From assembly GCA_016235885.1 (NCBI GenBank), contig JACRIH010000562.1, positions 1 through 44,743 of the forward strand: a DNA stretch of 44,743 bases, in the 5' to 3' direction. A model generated the notes under the pieces. It was not told the origin of the DNA and ran no database searches. It saw only the letters and a list, made by a program, of their open reading frames with translations. Source of the stretch: Planctomycetales bacterium. GTDB taxonomy: Bacteria > Planctomycetota > Planctomycetia > Planctomycetales > Planctomycetaceae. Every line of letters begins with the position of its first letter. Within the stretch, counting starts at the first letter, position 1. The position numbers were made by a program, and so were the translations under genes. This document shows positions 9,413 through 17,531 of the stretch, one piece after another.

Positions 9413-11344
9413 TCACTCGTCCTTGGCCGTCGCCTTCTTCTCGCTCGGCTTCTCCTCCGGCTTGTCGTCTGATTTCGGTTTGTCATCCGACTTTTCTTCG
9501 CGCTTGTCGCTCGCGGACTTCTTGTCCTTTGAGTCCGTGGGCTTGTCCACTTCCGGCTTGTCGTCGGAGGTCTTGTCCGCGTCGGGCTTCGTCTCGATGG
9601 GCTTGGCTTTTTCTTTGACGATGTCCTTTCGCGCCAATCGCAGCTTGTCGAAGCTGTCGGCAGGGATGACGTAATACCAGTCAGCGAACTTGCGGTTCAG
9701 TTTCGCGACCTCTTCCTTACCGGCTTTGACCTTGGCTTCGTACGCCTTCAAGTCGGCTTCGTACTTCTTGAGGTTGGCCTCGTATTCTTTTTTCGGATCG
9801 GGCTTCGGCTCCGACTTCGTTTCGTCCGCGTTCGCGTCGTCAGGTTTTTCGTCCGTCTTGGGTTTGTCGGTGTCGTCAATCTTCTTTTTCGGAGCGTCAG
9901 CAGCCGGCTTGTCCTGATCGTCCTTCTTGTCTTCCTGGCACTTCGCCTCGTCGTTTTCCTTCTTGGTCTCATCCTTCGCGTCTTTCTTGTCTTCGTCCTT
10001 CGCTTCATTCTTCTCCTCGACCGGCTTCTTGTCGTCGGTCTTTTCTTCGGCGACCGCTCCGGGTTCCTCCGGCTTCTCGGGCTTCGGGCCGAGCAGCTTT
10101 TCATCGAAGTGAACCATCACGAAGAGATAGCGACCGGATTTCTTGCCCGACTGATCGTCTTCCGGCTTCGCATCGTCTGACTTCTTGTCATTCGATTCGT
10201 CTCCGGCATCTTTCTTGTCCGTTTCGTCGGACTTGTCGTTCTTCGCGTCCTTTTCGAGACCGCTTTCTAGTTCGAATTCGCTGCCCGCGAAGCTGAGGCC
10301 GAACTTGAGTTCGTAAACGACGCCCTTGCTTGTTGAGGCGATGACTTCCCCCTGATTCGAGTACAGCTTGTTCGCGGTTGGCAGGAATCCCTTGCCGAGC
10401 ATCTCCCGCGCGTTGAAGTCCTCGGATTTTCCGAGGAGGAAATCCCGCAACTCGGGGGACTTCGGCCGGACACCCATCAGCTTGAGGTCGTCCAACGTGC
10501 TGACGGCGGTGTTGATCTTTTCGACGTTGAATTCTTCGGTGTCGGCATCCAAGTCGTCCAACTTCCAAGTCGAGGCAGTCGCGGCGGGCATTCCCGGTGC
10601 GGCCTTCGGATCGGGAGACTTCTCTTTCGTGAGTTGAGTTGTTTCGTGTCCCAACAACTTGATGCGACCCGTACGCAGCAACTGTTCGTCGACCGCGTAT
10701 TTGTCGAACACGAGTGAAGTCAAATCCTCGCGGTCGAATTTGAGCAGGTCTGTTTCGATCCAGTCACTGAATTTGGTCGACAGATTGATGTTCAGTTTGG
10801 CGACGTAAGTGACCTTTTCGTCGGGACGCCGGACGTAATAGAACCCCGGCCGTCCCTTGACCTGCTTGCCGACGATGTAGTCGCAAAGCATGTCGTCCGC
10901 TTTCTTCAGTGTCAGGCGTTGGCCACGGCCGTCGAGCGTGTCACTTTCTTCAAGCGGATCAACCACGCCAAATTCAATGTGCGATTCCTTCGTGCCGGAA
11001 CCCGGGCGCGCGTCGACGCGGCGAATTTCGAGCATCGACGTGGCGGTGTTCGCCAGGCGGTCGGCCACGTCGGCCTGATAGTCGTGGTGTGACGGAATGA
11101 TCCACTTGCCGTCCTTGTTCTCAACGACAAACGTCTTCACCTCGGCGCGGTCTTTGTCGAACAGGGCCACGCGGAGGTAGGTCGCATCGGTGGCGCTCTT
11201 GAAGTCGGGGTAGAACAGTTCGCCGATGCTTTCGGCCTTGGATTCCTTCGGCTTCATCGACGTTTCGGGGCCCAGCCAGATGGCGAGCGCCAACGAAACT
11301 ACAGCCACCACCACATAGCTCACCGTACGTTTTGATTCAGTCAT
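9413..11344 (-). CDS. DUF4340 domain protein of ABC operon
   Basis: The product has 643 residues. One N-terminal membrane segment (about 9-25) is followed by a long extracytoplasmic region of the DUF4340 type, with repeated units such as YPDFKSATDATYLRVALFDK and later KFDREDLTSLVFDKY. DUF4340 proteins typically sit beside GldA/GldF/GldG-like ABC transporters, as here. The protein is interrupted by three Lys/Asp/Glu-rich low-complexity stretches: near residues 370-405, from about 425 to 535, and at the C-terminus. These are unusual in length. Two ATGs lie 6 nt apart; the second (11344) has better spacing from GCGAGGA. The gene is the last of the operon, 74 nt after the permease gene. Confidence 0.88.
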   Translation of the reverse strand: MTESKRTVSYVVVAVVSLALAIWLGPETSMKPKESKAESIGELFYPDFKSATDATYLRVALFDKDRAEVKTFVVENKDGKWIIPSHHDYQADVADRLANTATSMLEIRRVDARPGSGTKESHIEFGVVDPLEESDTLDGRGQRLTLKKADDMLCDYIVGKQVKGRPGFYYVRRPDEKVTYVAKLNINLSTKFSDWIETDLLKFDREDLTSLVFDKYAVDEQLLRTGRIKLLGHETTQLTKEKSPDPKAAPGMPAATASTWKLDDLDADTEEFNVEKINTAVSTLDDLKLMGVRPKSPELRDFLLGKSEDFNAREMLGKGFLPTANKLYSNQGEVIASTSKGVVYELKFGLSFAGSEFELESGLEKDAKNDKSDETDKKDAGDESNDKKSDDAKPEDDQSGKKSGRYLFVMVHFDEKLLGPKPEKPEEPGAVAEEKTDDKKPVEEKNEAKDEDKKDAKDETKKENDEAKCQEDKKDDQDKPAADAPKKKIDDTDKPKTDEKPDDANADETKSEPKPDPKKEYEANLKKYEADLKAYEAKVKAGKEEVAKLNRKFADWYYVIPADSFDKLRLARKDIVKEKAKPIETKPDADKTSDDKPEVDKPTDSKDKKSASDKREEKSDDKPKSDDKPEEKPSEKKATAKDE

Positions 11345-11418
11345 CGTCATTTCCTCGCAGCGAATTGGACACGCAGTCGTGGCCGACGCTGGCAGCGTCC
11401 GCCACGTTGGGGTGCAGT

Positions 11419-14112
11419 CTATGTTTTTTTCACGAGCCGGTCGGGGATGATTCCTTCTCGTTCATCCTTGATCCGTTTGCCGAGAATCCACAGGCCGAGG
11501 AGAAACGCAGGGATGGGCGGAAACAGGATCGCATAGATCCGGATGCCGTCTTCGATCTTGCGGATTTCCCGTTCGGCCTTGGACTGGCTGACCTTCACCG
11601 CTTTGTCTTTGTTCTGCTCGATCTTGGCCTTTTCGACGTCGAGCTTGCGCTGCGCGTCTTGTTCAGCCAGGCGCAGCCGCATCACCTTTTCGGAATCGTC
11701 GAGATTCTTGTCCTCGCGAATTTTCTTGGCTTCGGCGTTGAGGCGATCCTGAGCTTCCTTCAACTTCTTGTCCGCTTCGGATTTGGCCCCCTTCTCCTCT
11801 TCACGTCGATCGTGTTTGGCTCGTTTGGTGAGATTCTCGACCTGAGCCAGCGAGCGGAGATGCTGCCGTCGTTTTCGCAGGTCGAGGTAGGTCGATTCGC
11901 CAGCCAGCACGTCGATGGCGTTGAACACAAACGTGATGTTGTCCAGCCGCAGGTCTTCCCAGTTCTTGTCGCGGACGAAAAAGAATTCGTTCGAGATGAT
12001 GTCCGAATCGGCGACAAACACCACGTTGACCTTCCCTGTCGGCAGGGCGTGCGGATCGTCCTTTTCGCTCGACTTACCGCCTTCCGACGTAATGTGGGCA
12101 GCGACCACGTGTTCGTCACTGCTCTGGCGCGTGACCGGGTCCGGGATGAGATCCATCATTCCGAATGGTCCGCCACCACGGATGTAGTCGTCCCAGTCGG
12201 CGACAGCGGCTCGAGTCGACGTGCGGAGCAGCGGCGTGAACGTGAACTTGCTCCCCTGTCGCGGACGAATTGTCCCCGGATAGAAGAGCATCATTTCTTG
12301 CAGACCTTTCGTGATCTCGCTCCGTTCGCTGAACGGTGCGCTCGAACCACTTCCCCCGCCGACGTACACGACGTTGAACCGTTCGAACGCCTGAGTCAGT
12401 TCAGGGTGCGGATCGTATTCTCGTTCGTATACGGTCTGACCGGAGTTCCAGTCGATTTCAAGTACGCGAGTCAGTGACCGAGCCTCGCCGTTGTCGGCCT
12501 TGGGTTGCTGCCCTTGCTGTTGACCAAACATGCCGCCCATGCCCCCCGCCTGCGGCTTCGGCATGTGCGGCGCGAGGTTCCCGTGAAACATCGGGAATGG
12601 ATCGTCGAGGATCAGCGTGGCACCGCCGTGCTGGACGTAGTCCACAAAGTTTTTCATCTCCGGTTCGGTGAGGGATGACGGCATGATGGCGACCAACACG
12701 TCAATGCTCTTGCCGATCAGCGGTGAATTCGGGTCGATCTCGGTCACTTCGTATTGCCGCTTCAATTCGGTGACGAAACGCCATTCGGGAGACTGGCGAA
12801 ACGTCGCCATGTCGAGCCCGCCCACGGCCTTCGCGTCGGTTTTCAGGATGCCGACTTTCAATCGCTTGGCGCGGAACACGGTGCGGATGGCGCGGGTCAG
12901 TTCCAGTTCGACCGGAGTGCCGACATCGAAGAACGGGACCGTGACTTCATCATCCACGCTGCCGGTGACGACCACGCCCATGTATACCTCGTCGCGCGTG
13001 ATCCGACCGCCCCGTTCACTCTGCATTTCCTGCGGCTCAATCCCGAAACTCTTTGCTTGATCGGCCTGGTCCGAGAATTTTTCGGTGTCGGAGATTCGGA
13101 CTCGAATGCGATCGCCTCCCTGTTGATCGAGCTGTCGCAGCAGGCCGATGAGCGTCGTCCGAGTGGCCACGAGTTCCTTCGGCACTTCGGGACTGATGAA
13201 TGCCTGGATCAGGACGGGCGTGTCGGCCTTGATCTCGGTGATTACCTTCCGCGTGGTCGCCGAGATGCTGTAGACCTTTTCCGATGTGGCATCGACTCGT
13301 GTGTTGCCGTTCGCGGCGACCACGTTCAAGCTGATCAGGATCACTCCGAGAGAAACGGCTCGACCGAGGAAGTGCAACCCCATCGGAGCTCGCTGCGGTC
13401 CGCCCGACCAATGCCGGCGGCTGATCAGGACGAGGTTGAGGTACAGCATGAACAGCGTGAGCGACACGAAGTACAACAGTCCGCCGAGCGGAATCATGCC
13501 GAGACTGAAATCCTTGAGTTGCTCCGCCACGCTCAGGCCTTGCAGCAGCCGGTTGGACGAGGCGAGCCGGTCGATGAATACCGGCACCGCACAAATCGCG
13601 GCACCCAGCACGTACGCCACGGTCGGGCTGTTGGTCAGGATCGATGCGACCATGCCGGCGCTCAGCAGCGCGGCACCGCTTAGCCAGTAGCCAAAGTACG
13701 TCGTGAACAGCAGACCGATATCCGGTTTCCCAAGAAACCTCAACACGGCCACGTGCGACAGTGAAAACAGCAACGCCGCTGTGTACACACCCAGCACGGC
13801 CAGATACTTGCCGAGCAAAATCTCGGTATCGGCTGCGGGGATCGTGAACAGAAGTTCGTCGGTCCCCTGCTTTCGTTCGTCAGCCCAAGCCCCCATCGAA
13901 ATGGCGGGGACGATGAACAGCAGCAGCAGCGGGAAGTACTGGTTGAGCTGATCCAGATTCGCCAGGTTGTTGGCAAAGAATTTGGGACTGAATGCGAGAA
14001 ACGATCCGAGTCCGACGAAGGCTACGATGAACAAGTAGCCAATCACGCCGGCGAAATAACTCAGGAAGTTGCGTTTGAAGACGGCCTTGATGACATGCCA
14101 GCGAATTTGCAT
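11419..14112 (-). CDS. Fused GldF-like permease and GldG-like ABC auxiliary protein
   Basis: The product has 897 residues. Residues 1-245 form an ABC-2 type permease with about six membrane segments and the typical MGAWADERKQGTDELLFTIP loop. A further membrane segment precedes a GldG/ABC_transp_aux-type extracytoplasmic domain (about 265-700), including VLIQAFISPEVPKEL and VDYVQHGGATLILDDPFP. A Met/Gly/Gln-rich insert sits near 525-545. A charged coiled coil (about 755-850) leads to a last membrane helix near 855-875. In Flavobacterium GldF and GldG are separate; here they are one chain. I chose the ATG at 14112 because GTGAGGA lies 8 nt upstream; a GTG 15 nt earlier overlaps that site. With the upstream ATPase it should form a membrane ABC complex of unknown cargo. 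Confidence 0.9.
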   Translation of the reverse strand: MQIRWHVIKAVFKRNFLSYFAGVIGYLFIVAFVGLGSFLAFSPKFFANNLANLDQLNQYFPLLLLFIVPAISMGAWADERKQGTDELLFTIPAADTEILLGKYLAVLGVYTAALLFSLSHVAVLRFLGKPDIGLLFTTYFGYWLSGAALLSAGMVASILTNSPTVAYVLGAAICAVPVFIDRLASSNRLLQGLSVAEQLKDFSLGMIPLGGLLYFVSLTLFMLYLNLVLISRRHWSGGPQRAPMGLHFLGRAVSLGVILISLNVVAANGNTRVDATSEKVYSISATTRKVITEIKADTPVLIQAFISPEVPKELVATRTTLIGLLRQLDQQGGDRIRVRISDTEKFSDQADQAKSFGIEPQEMQSERGGRITRDEVYMGVVVTGSVDDEVTVPFFDVGTPVELELTRAIRTVFRAKRLKVGILKTDAKAVGGLDMATFRQSPEWRFVTELKRQYEVTEIDPNSPLIGKSIDVLVAIMPSSLTEPEMKNFVDYVQHGGATLILDDPFPMFHGNLAPHMPKPQAGGMGGMFGQQQGQQPKADNGEARSLTRVLEIDWNSGQTVYEREYDPHPELTQAFERFNVVYVGGGSGSSAPFSERSEITKGLQEMMLFYPGTIRPRQGSKFTFTPLLRTSTRAAVADWDDYIRGGGPFGMMDLIPDPVTRQSSDEHVVAAHITSEGGKSSEKDDPHALPTGKVNVVFVADSDIISNEFFFVRDKNWEDLRLDNITFVFNAIDVLAGESTYLDLRKRRQHLRSLAQVENLTKRAKHDRREEEKGAKSEADKKLKEAQDRLNAEAKKIREDKNLDDSEKVMRLRLAEQDAQRKLDVEKAKIEQNKDKAVKVSQSKAEREIRKIEDGIRIYAILFPPIPAFLLGLWILGKRIKDEREGIIPDRLVKKT

Positions 14113-14146
14113 TTTGTTGTTCCTCACATCCGATTCAAAAACTTCT

Positions 14147-14235
14147 CCCCTCTCCCTTCGGGAGAGGGGCTGGGGGTGAGGGGCGACCTGTGCGGCAAAC
14201 AGCCCTCACCCTAACCCTCTCCTGGAGGGAGAGGG
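14147..14235. repeat. Dispersed GC-rich hairpin repeat (three stems)
   Basis: Hairpin one is CCCCTCTCCC-TTC-GGGAGAGGGG (14147-14169). A GGGTGAGGG / CCCTCACCC pair forms a middle stem, and CCCTCTCC / GGAGAGGG (14215-14235) a third. It fills most of the gap between the ATPase and permease genes. A related element lies at 18772-18813. Such pyrimidine/purine hairpins are widespread extragenic repeats; no transposase is nearby. Placed inside an operon it may affect mRNA stability or readthrough. Confidence 0.8.
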
Positions 14236-14242
14236 GACTGTG

Positions 14243-14980
14243 TTAAGCCGACACCCGCGTCAATTGCCGGAACCGCACTTCCATGTCGTGCTCGGTCCCT
14301 TCCATCTCGTTGACCGATCCGTCCAAAACGACGCGACCGTTGTGGATCAATATCACCCGACCGGCAACCGCTTTGACTTCCTGCAAAATGTGAGTCGAAA
14401 GCAGGATCGTCTTGGTCTTGCCGAGGCTTGTGATGAGGTCGCGCACCTGATGAACTTGATTCGGGTCCAAGCCGCTGGTCGGTTCGTCGAGGATCAGTAC
14501 TTGGGGATCGTGCAATAGCGCCTGAGCCATCCCCACACGTTGTCGATACCCGCGCGACAGCTTGGCGATCGGCTTCTTCCAGACGCCCTTCAAATCGCAC
14601 TTGTCGGCCACGTATTCGAGCCGCTGTTTGATCGTTTCGGGAGACAGACCGCGGGCTTCGCCGAAATAACTCAACAGGCTGAACGGGGTCATCTCCATGT
14701 ACAGCGGGCCATTCTCAGGCAGGTAGCCGATCAGGCGAGCCGCTTCAATCCGTTGCTGGAACACATCGAACCCACCGATCTTGGCCGACCCATTCGTGGC
14801 CGACAGGAACCCGGTGAGGATCTTCATCGTCGTGGACTTTCCCGCCCCGTTTGGTCCGAGAAAGGCCGTGACCTGGCCGCGAGGAACGGAGAATGTGACG
14901 TTTTCGACCGCGGCAAACGGCCCGTAGTATTTGCACAGGCCGCGAGCTTCGATCATTGTTTCCGTGTTCGTTCCGGACAT
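14243..14980 (-). CDS. ABC transporter ATP-binding protein, GldA-like
   Basis: The product has 245 residues and is a complete nucleotide-binding domain: Walker A GPNGAGKST (42-50), Q-loop region YLPENGPLY, signature LSRGYRQR (141-148), Walker B VLILDEP (161-167), and switch H197 in STH. It hydrolyses ATP to power the membrane partner encoded next (GldF-GldG fusion). The wording (ENVTFSVPRGQVTAFLGPNG, GYLPENGPLYMEMTP) matches gliding-type and planctomycete ABC ATPases. The ATG has GAGG 5 nt upstream. It is the first gene of a three-gene operon; a candidate promoter lies about 140 nt upstream. Confidence 0.95.
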   Translation of the reverse strand: MSGTNTETMIEARGLCKYYGPFAAVENVTFSVPRGQVTAFLGPNGAGKSTTMKILTGFLSATNGSAKIGGFDVFQQRIEAARLIGYLPENGPLYMEMTPFSLLSYFGEARGLSPETIKQRLEYVADKCDLKGVWKKPIAKLSRGYRQRVGMAQALLHDPQVLILDEPTSGLDPNQVHQVRDLITSLGKTKTILLSTHILQEVKAVAGRVILIHNGRVVLDGSVNEMEGTEHDMEVRFRQLTRVSA

Positions 14981-15121
14981 ATCAACCTCTTCAATCCGAA
15001 CATTCTTGCGAAGTTACTTTGATCACCCGACTCTGGTGTTGACGCGATCCGTTTTCGATCTGTCAGAAGTCTGGCGAAGTCATTCTGTCCACTGCGGTGG
15101 GTGGGGTTTTCCCACTCGCTG

Positions 15122-15149
15122 ATTTTATTTCGGAGCCCGCGACAATCAA
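15122..15149 (-). promoter_or_regulatory. Candidate sigma-70-type promoter of ABC operon
   Basis: Read on the minus strand: TTGATT, a 16-nt spacer, TAAAAT. Transcription would begin near 15115 and leave a leader of about 135 nt before the ATPase start. The match to the bacterial consensus is fair, but planctomycete promoters are poorly charted. Confidence 0.35.
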
Positions 15150-15159
15150 GAGTCGTCCA

Positions 15160-15172
15160 GCGACACTGTCGC
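15160..15172. promoter_or_regulatory. 13-bp palindrome just upstream of candidate promoter
   Basis: GCGACA-C-TGTCGC is a perfect palindrome 10 bp beyond the candidate -35 box. It has the size and place of an activator or repressor site; the binding protein is unknown, and chance occurrence is possible. Confidence 0.25.
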
Positions 15173-15338
15173 CGTAATGGCAGGTAGGCTCAAGTGGACC
15201 CGCAATGTTTACAAACCCCGCTCGCGCCTGTCCAGCCAGTGTCTACGAAACGGGTGCGAAATGACCTCCCTGTTTTATTTCTCCCGTCACCCCCACCGGT
15301 GGAGAGAGGGATTTCAAAACTGAAAATGTGTTTCGCGT

Positions 15339-17438
15339 CTACTCATTAAGCAGCGCGACTCGCAGCGACTTGCCATCCGTCAGCAGCAGGCCCACGACTG
15401 CGCCATCCTTTGCTGCGACGGCGACTGCTCCGTGCCAGCTCAGGTCCAGCGGGAGAGACGGATCGACGAGCCAGACGCCGGCTTGCGGGGTGAGCCGGCT
15501 GGCGGAGAGGAATTGTGGTTCGCGCGTGCCGTCAATGTTGAGCAGCAAATCTTCGGGTGATTCCGGACGCCGTCGCGTGATGGTGGCGGGAGCGTGGCCG
15601 GACCCGCTGGCAGGCAGGATCGCGAGGCCGTCGCCGCCCGATCGCGGTGCCGGTTCAAGTGGCGTGTTCTGTCCGTCGATGACCAGCATCGTCGTCCCCG
15701 CGTGTGCGTTGGCCGGTGCGGTCAGCAGGTCGGCGGGACCAAGCCACCCGTCGGCAACCGGCAAAACCCAACCATTCTTTCGGCGTTCGCGAGTCCGGAG
15801 GAAGCTGGTTTCAGACCACTGCAACACCACCGGTCGGGTGGCGGGAAGTTTTTGCGGCAACGAACCGAGATGCAGAGCCGGCTTCCACGTCAGCCATTCT
15901 TCCTCTGGTTTGTCGTGGACCGTGAAGCGGTGTCCGACCTTCGCCAGTTCTCCCGGTTTCGGTGGCACGGCGAACGCGACGCCAGCGTGCAGGAGTGTTT
16001 CAATCGACCCGACGTGCATCGAGAATCCCGTTAACCCGCCGGTCAATCGAACTCCATTTGCGTTCCAGAACCGCGTGTTGTCGCGAATCAGATGGCGGAA
16101 TTCCGAGCGGATATAAGCCCGCGCCTCGACCGCGCTGCCGTCGCTCGCCAAGCCCACGCTGATGACGCCGCCGACTCGGAGTTGACGATACAGCACGGGC
16201 GTTCCCGCCCGCAGGCCGAACGCTTCGGTCGCGTGCAACACAATTTCCAAGCCCCCCGCTTCGCGCACGTCTTCGAGCGGCTGGTCTTCGAGACCCACGA
16301 ACCGCGTCTCGACCGGCGATTCGGGCGGTGCGGGGAGCGCGGTGAGATACTTCGCCCCGACGACCGTTTCCAAACCACCGATCCCCGTCAGATCGAGTTT
16401 CGGCCGGACGATCCAAAACCGCGTCCCCTGTCTCGCGAGTTGATCGGCCTCGGGGCTGAGTCGCACATGGACGTCGATGCTCCGCAGGTCGTCCGACAGC
16501 ACAACTTTTTCAACCGATCCCGCCACGATGCCGTGGTACCGCAGCACGTCATTCGGCTTGATGCTGTACCCCTCTGCGAACGAGATGTGAATCAGCCGAC
16601 CGCGCCCGGACCAAACTTGAATTGAGATCACGATCGCCACGACGCCTGCGATTGAAGGCAGCAGCCACACCCAACCGGAGCGCCGTCGCGGACGGAGATC
16701 CGCGACGGGGATGCTTGGTGGGTCGGGGGGCGGGGTGGGTGGATGGGGGACGGTGGCTGGTGGTTGGTTTGTCACCGGTGGAACGCCCGTCCCCATCAAG
16801 TTGGACTGTGACGTTTGGTTTCCGACGACGGACGACGGACCACTGACGCTCCACAGGCAATGCGGGTTGAAAACACAACTCGCCACGAGGCTGAGCAACA
16901 CAAAGCTGCCGAACACGATCACGCCCGGCAGCGCTCCGAATTCGATGATGCCGCCGAGTTTCACGAAGGAAATCACGACGGCGACGAAGAGCACATCGAG
17001 CATCCCCCAGCGGCCGAGTTGTTCGACCAGCCGGTACGTGACGGCTCGGTGGTGATGTTGCAGCCAGGTCGCCCGCGTGCTCAGGACCAGCAAGGCTGCG
17101 AGCTTGGTCGGCGGGACAATTACCGAGAACGTGAGCACGATGAGGCCGACGAACCATTCGCCGCGTAGCAGCATCGAAATTGTGCCGCCAACGAGAGTGT
17201 TCTCCGTCACGTGTCCGAGCCGTTCAATTCTCAGGAACGGCATTGAAATGGCGGGGATGTAGATCAGCAGCGCGGCGAGAGCCAGTGCCGCTGTCAGTGA
17301 GTTATCGCCGGGCGAATTGCCGCTCTCCAGCCGACTGCGGCAGCGGTGGCAGACGATCACCTGCGGACCGGTCTGCGACGGCAACGTCTGAACCAGGCCA
17401 CAGCAGTGACAGCTTCGCAGAAGATTGCTCGCGGACAT
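15339..17438 (-). CDS. PqiA-PqiB fusion: PqiA membrane domain plus MCE domains
   Basis: The product has 699 residues. It begins with a zinc ribbon (C10-x2-C13, C30-x2-C33), then one PqiA-type four-helix membrane domain (about 47-200, with PAISMPFLRIERLGH and LGRWGMLDVLFVAVVISFVK). A Pro-rich linker (about 205-255) leads to another membrane helix and two MCE/PqiB repeats (about 280-375 and 395-490; GYSIKPNDVLRYHGIVAGSV, GLRAGTPVLYRQLRVGGVIS). The last 200 residues form a beta-rich domain I cannot name. In E. coli PqiA and PqiB are separate and help move lipids between membranes. Here the membrane and periplasmic parts are one chain, with one PqiA domain rather than two. GAGG lies 6 nt before the ATG. 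Confidence 0.92.
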   Translation of the reverse strand: MSASNLLRSCHCCGLVQTLPSQTGPQVIVCHRCRSRLESGNSPGDNSLTAALALAALLIYIPAISMPFLRIERLGHVTENTLVGGTISMLLRGEWFVGLIVLTFSVIVPPTKLAALLVLSTRATWLQHHHRAVTYRLVEQLGRWGMLDVLFVAVVISFVKLGGIIEFGALPGVIVFGSFVLLSLVASCVFNPHCLWSVSGPSSVVGNQTSQSNLMGTGVPPVTNQPPATVPHPPTPPPDPPSIPVADLRPRRRSGWVWLLPSIAGVVAIVISIQVWSGRGRLIHISFAEGYSIKPNDVLRYHGIVAGSVEKVVLSDDLRSIDVHVRLSPEADQLARQGTRFWIVRPKLDLTGIGGLETVVGAKYLTALPAPPESPVETRFVGLEDQPLEDVREAGGLEIVLHATEAFGLRAGTPVLYRQLRVGGVISVGLASDGSAVEARAYIRSEFRHLIRDNTRFWNANGVRLTGGLTGFSMHVGSIETLLHAGVAFAVPPKPGELAKVGHRFTVHDKPEEEWLTWKPALHLGSLPQKLPATRPVVLQWSETSFLRTRERRKNGWVLPVADGWLGPADLLTAPANAHAGTTMLVIDGQNTPLEPAPRSGGDGLAILPASGSGHAPATITRRRPESPEDLLLNIDGTREPQFLSASRLTPQAGVWLVDPSLPLDLSWHGAVAVAAKDGAVVGLLLTDGKSLRVALLNE

Positions 17439-17511
17439 GAGGCACCTCGTCCGTGATACTGGCCGGTTCCAGCTCCGGTTTCAAGGAGAGGCGAGGATGG
17501 TGGCCGGGATC

Positions 17512-17531
17512 GGTGCGTTTCACGCACCCTA
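17512..17531. repeat. Hairpin repeat overlapping aminotransferase stop codon
   Basis: GGTGCG-TTTCA-CGCACC (17512-17528) followed by CTAC. The TAG stop of the aminotransferase gene (17529-17531, minus strand) is the first part of this element. GTAGGGTGCGT-type hairpins are known as common extragenic repeats in many bacteria, which I recall from family knowledge. Confidence 0.5.

Larger units (their letters stand above)
14981..15338. other. 358-nt gap upstream of ABC operon
   Basis: This gap holds the leader of the ABC operon, a candidate promoter (15122-15149), a 13-bp palindrome (15160-15172), and near the PqiA-MCE stop a perfect 10-bp palindrome CCACCGGTGG (15294-15303) in a fragment that resembles the GC-rich hairpin repeats. 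I see no open frame of note. Confidence 0.5.
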
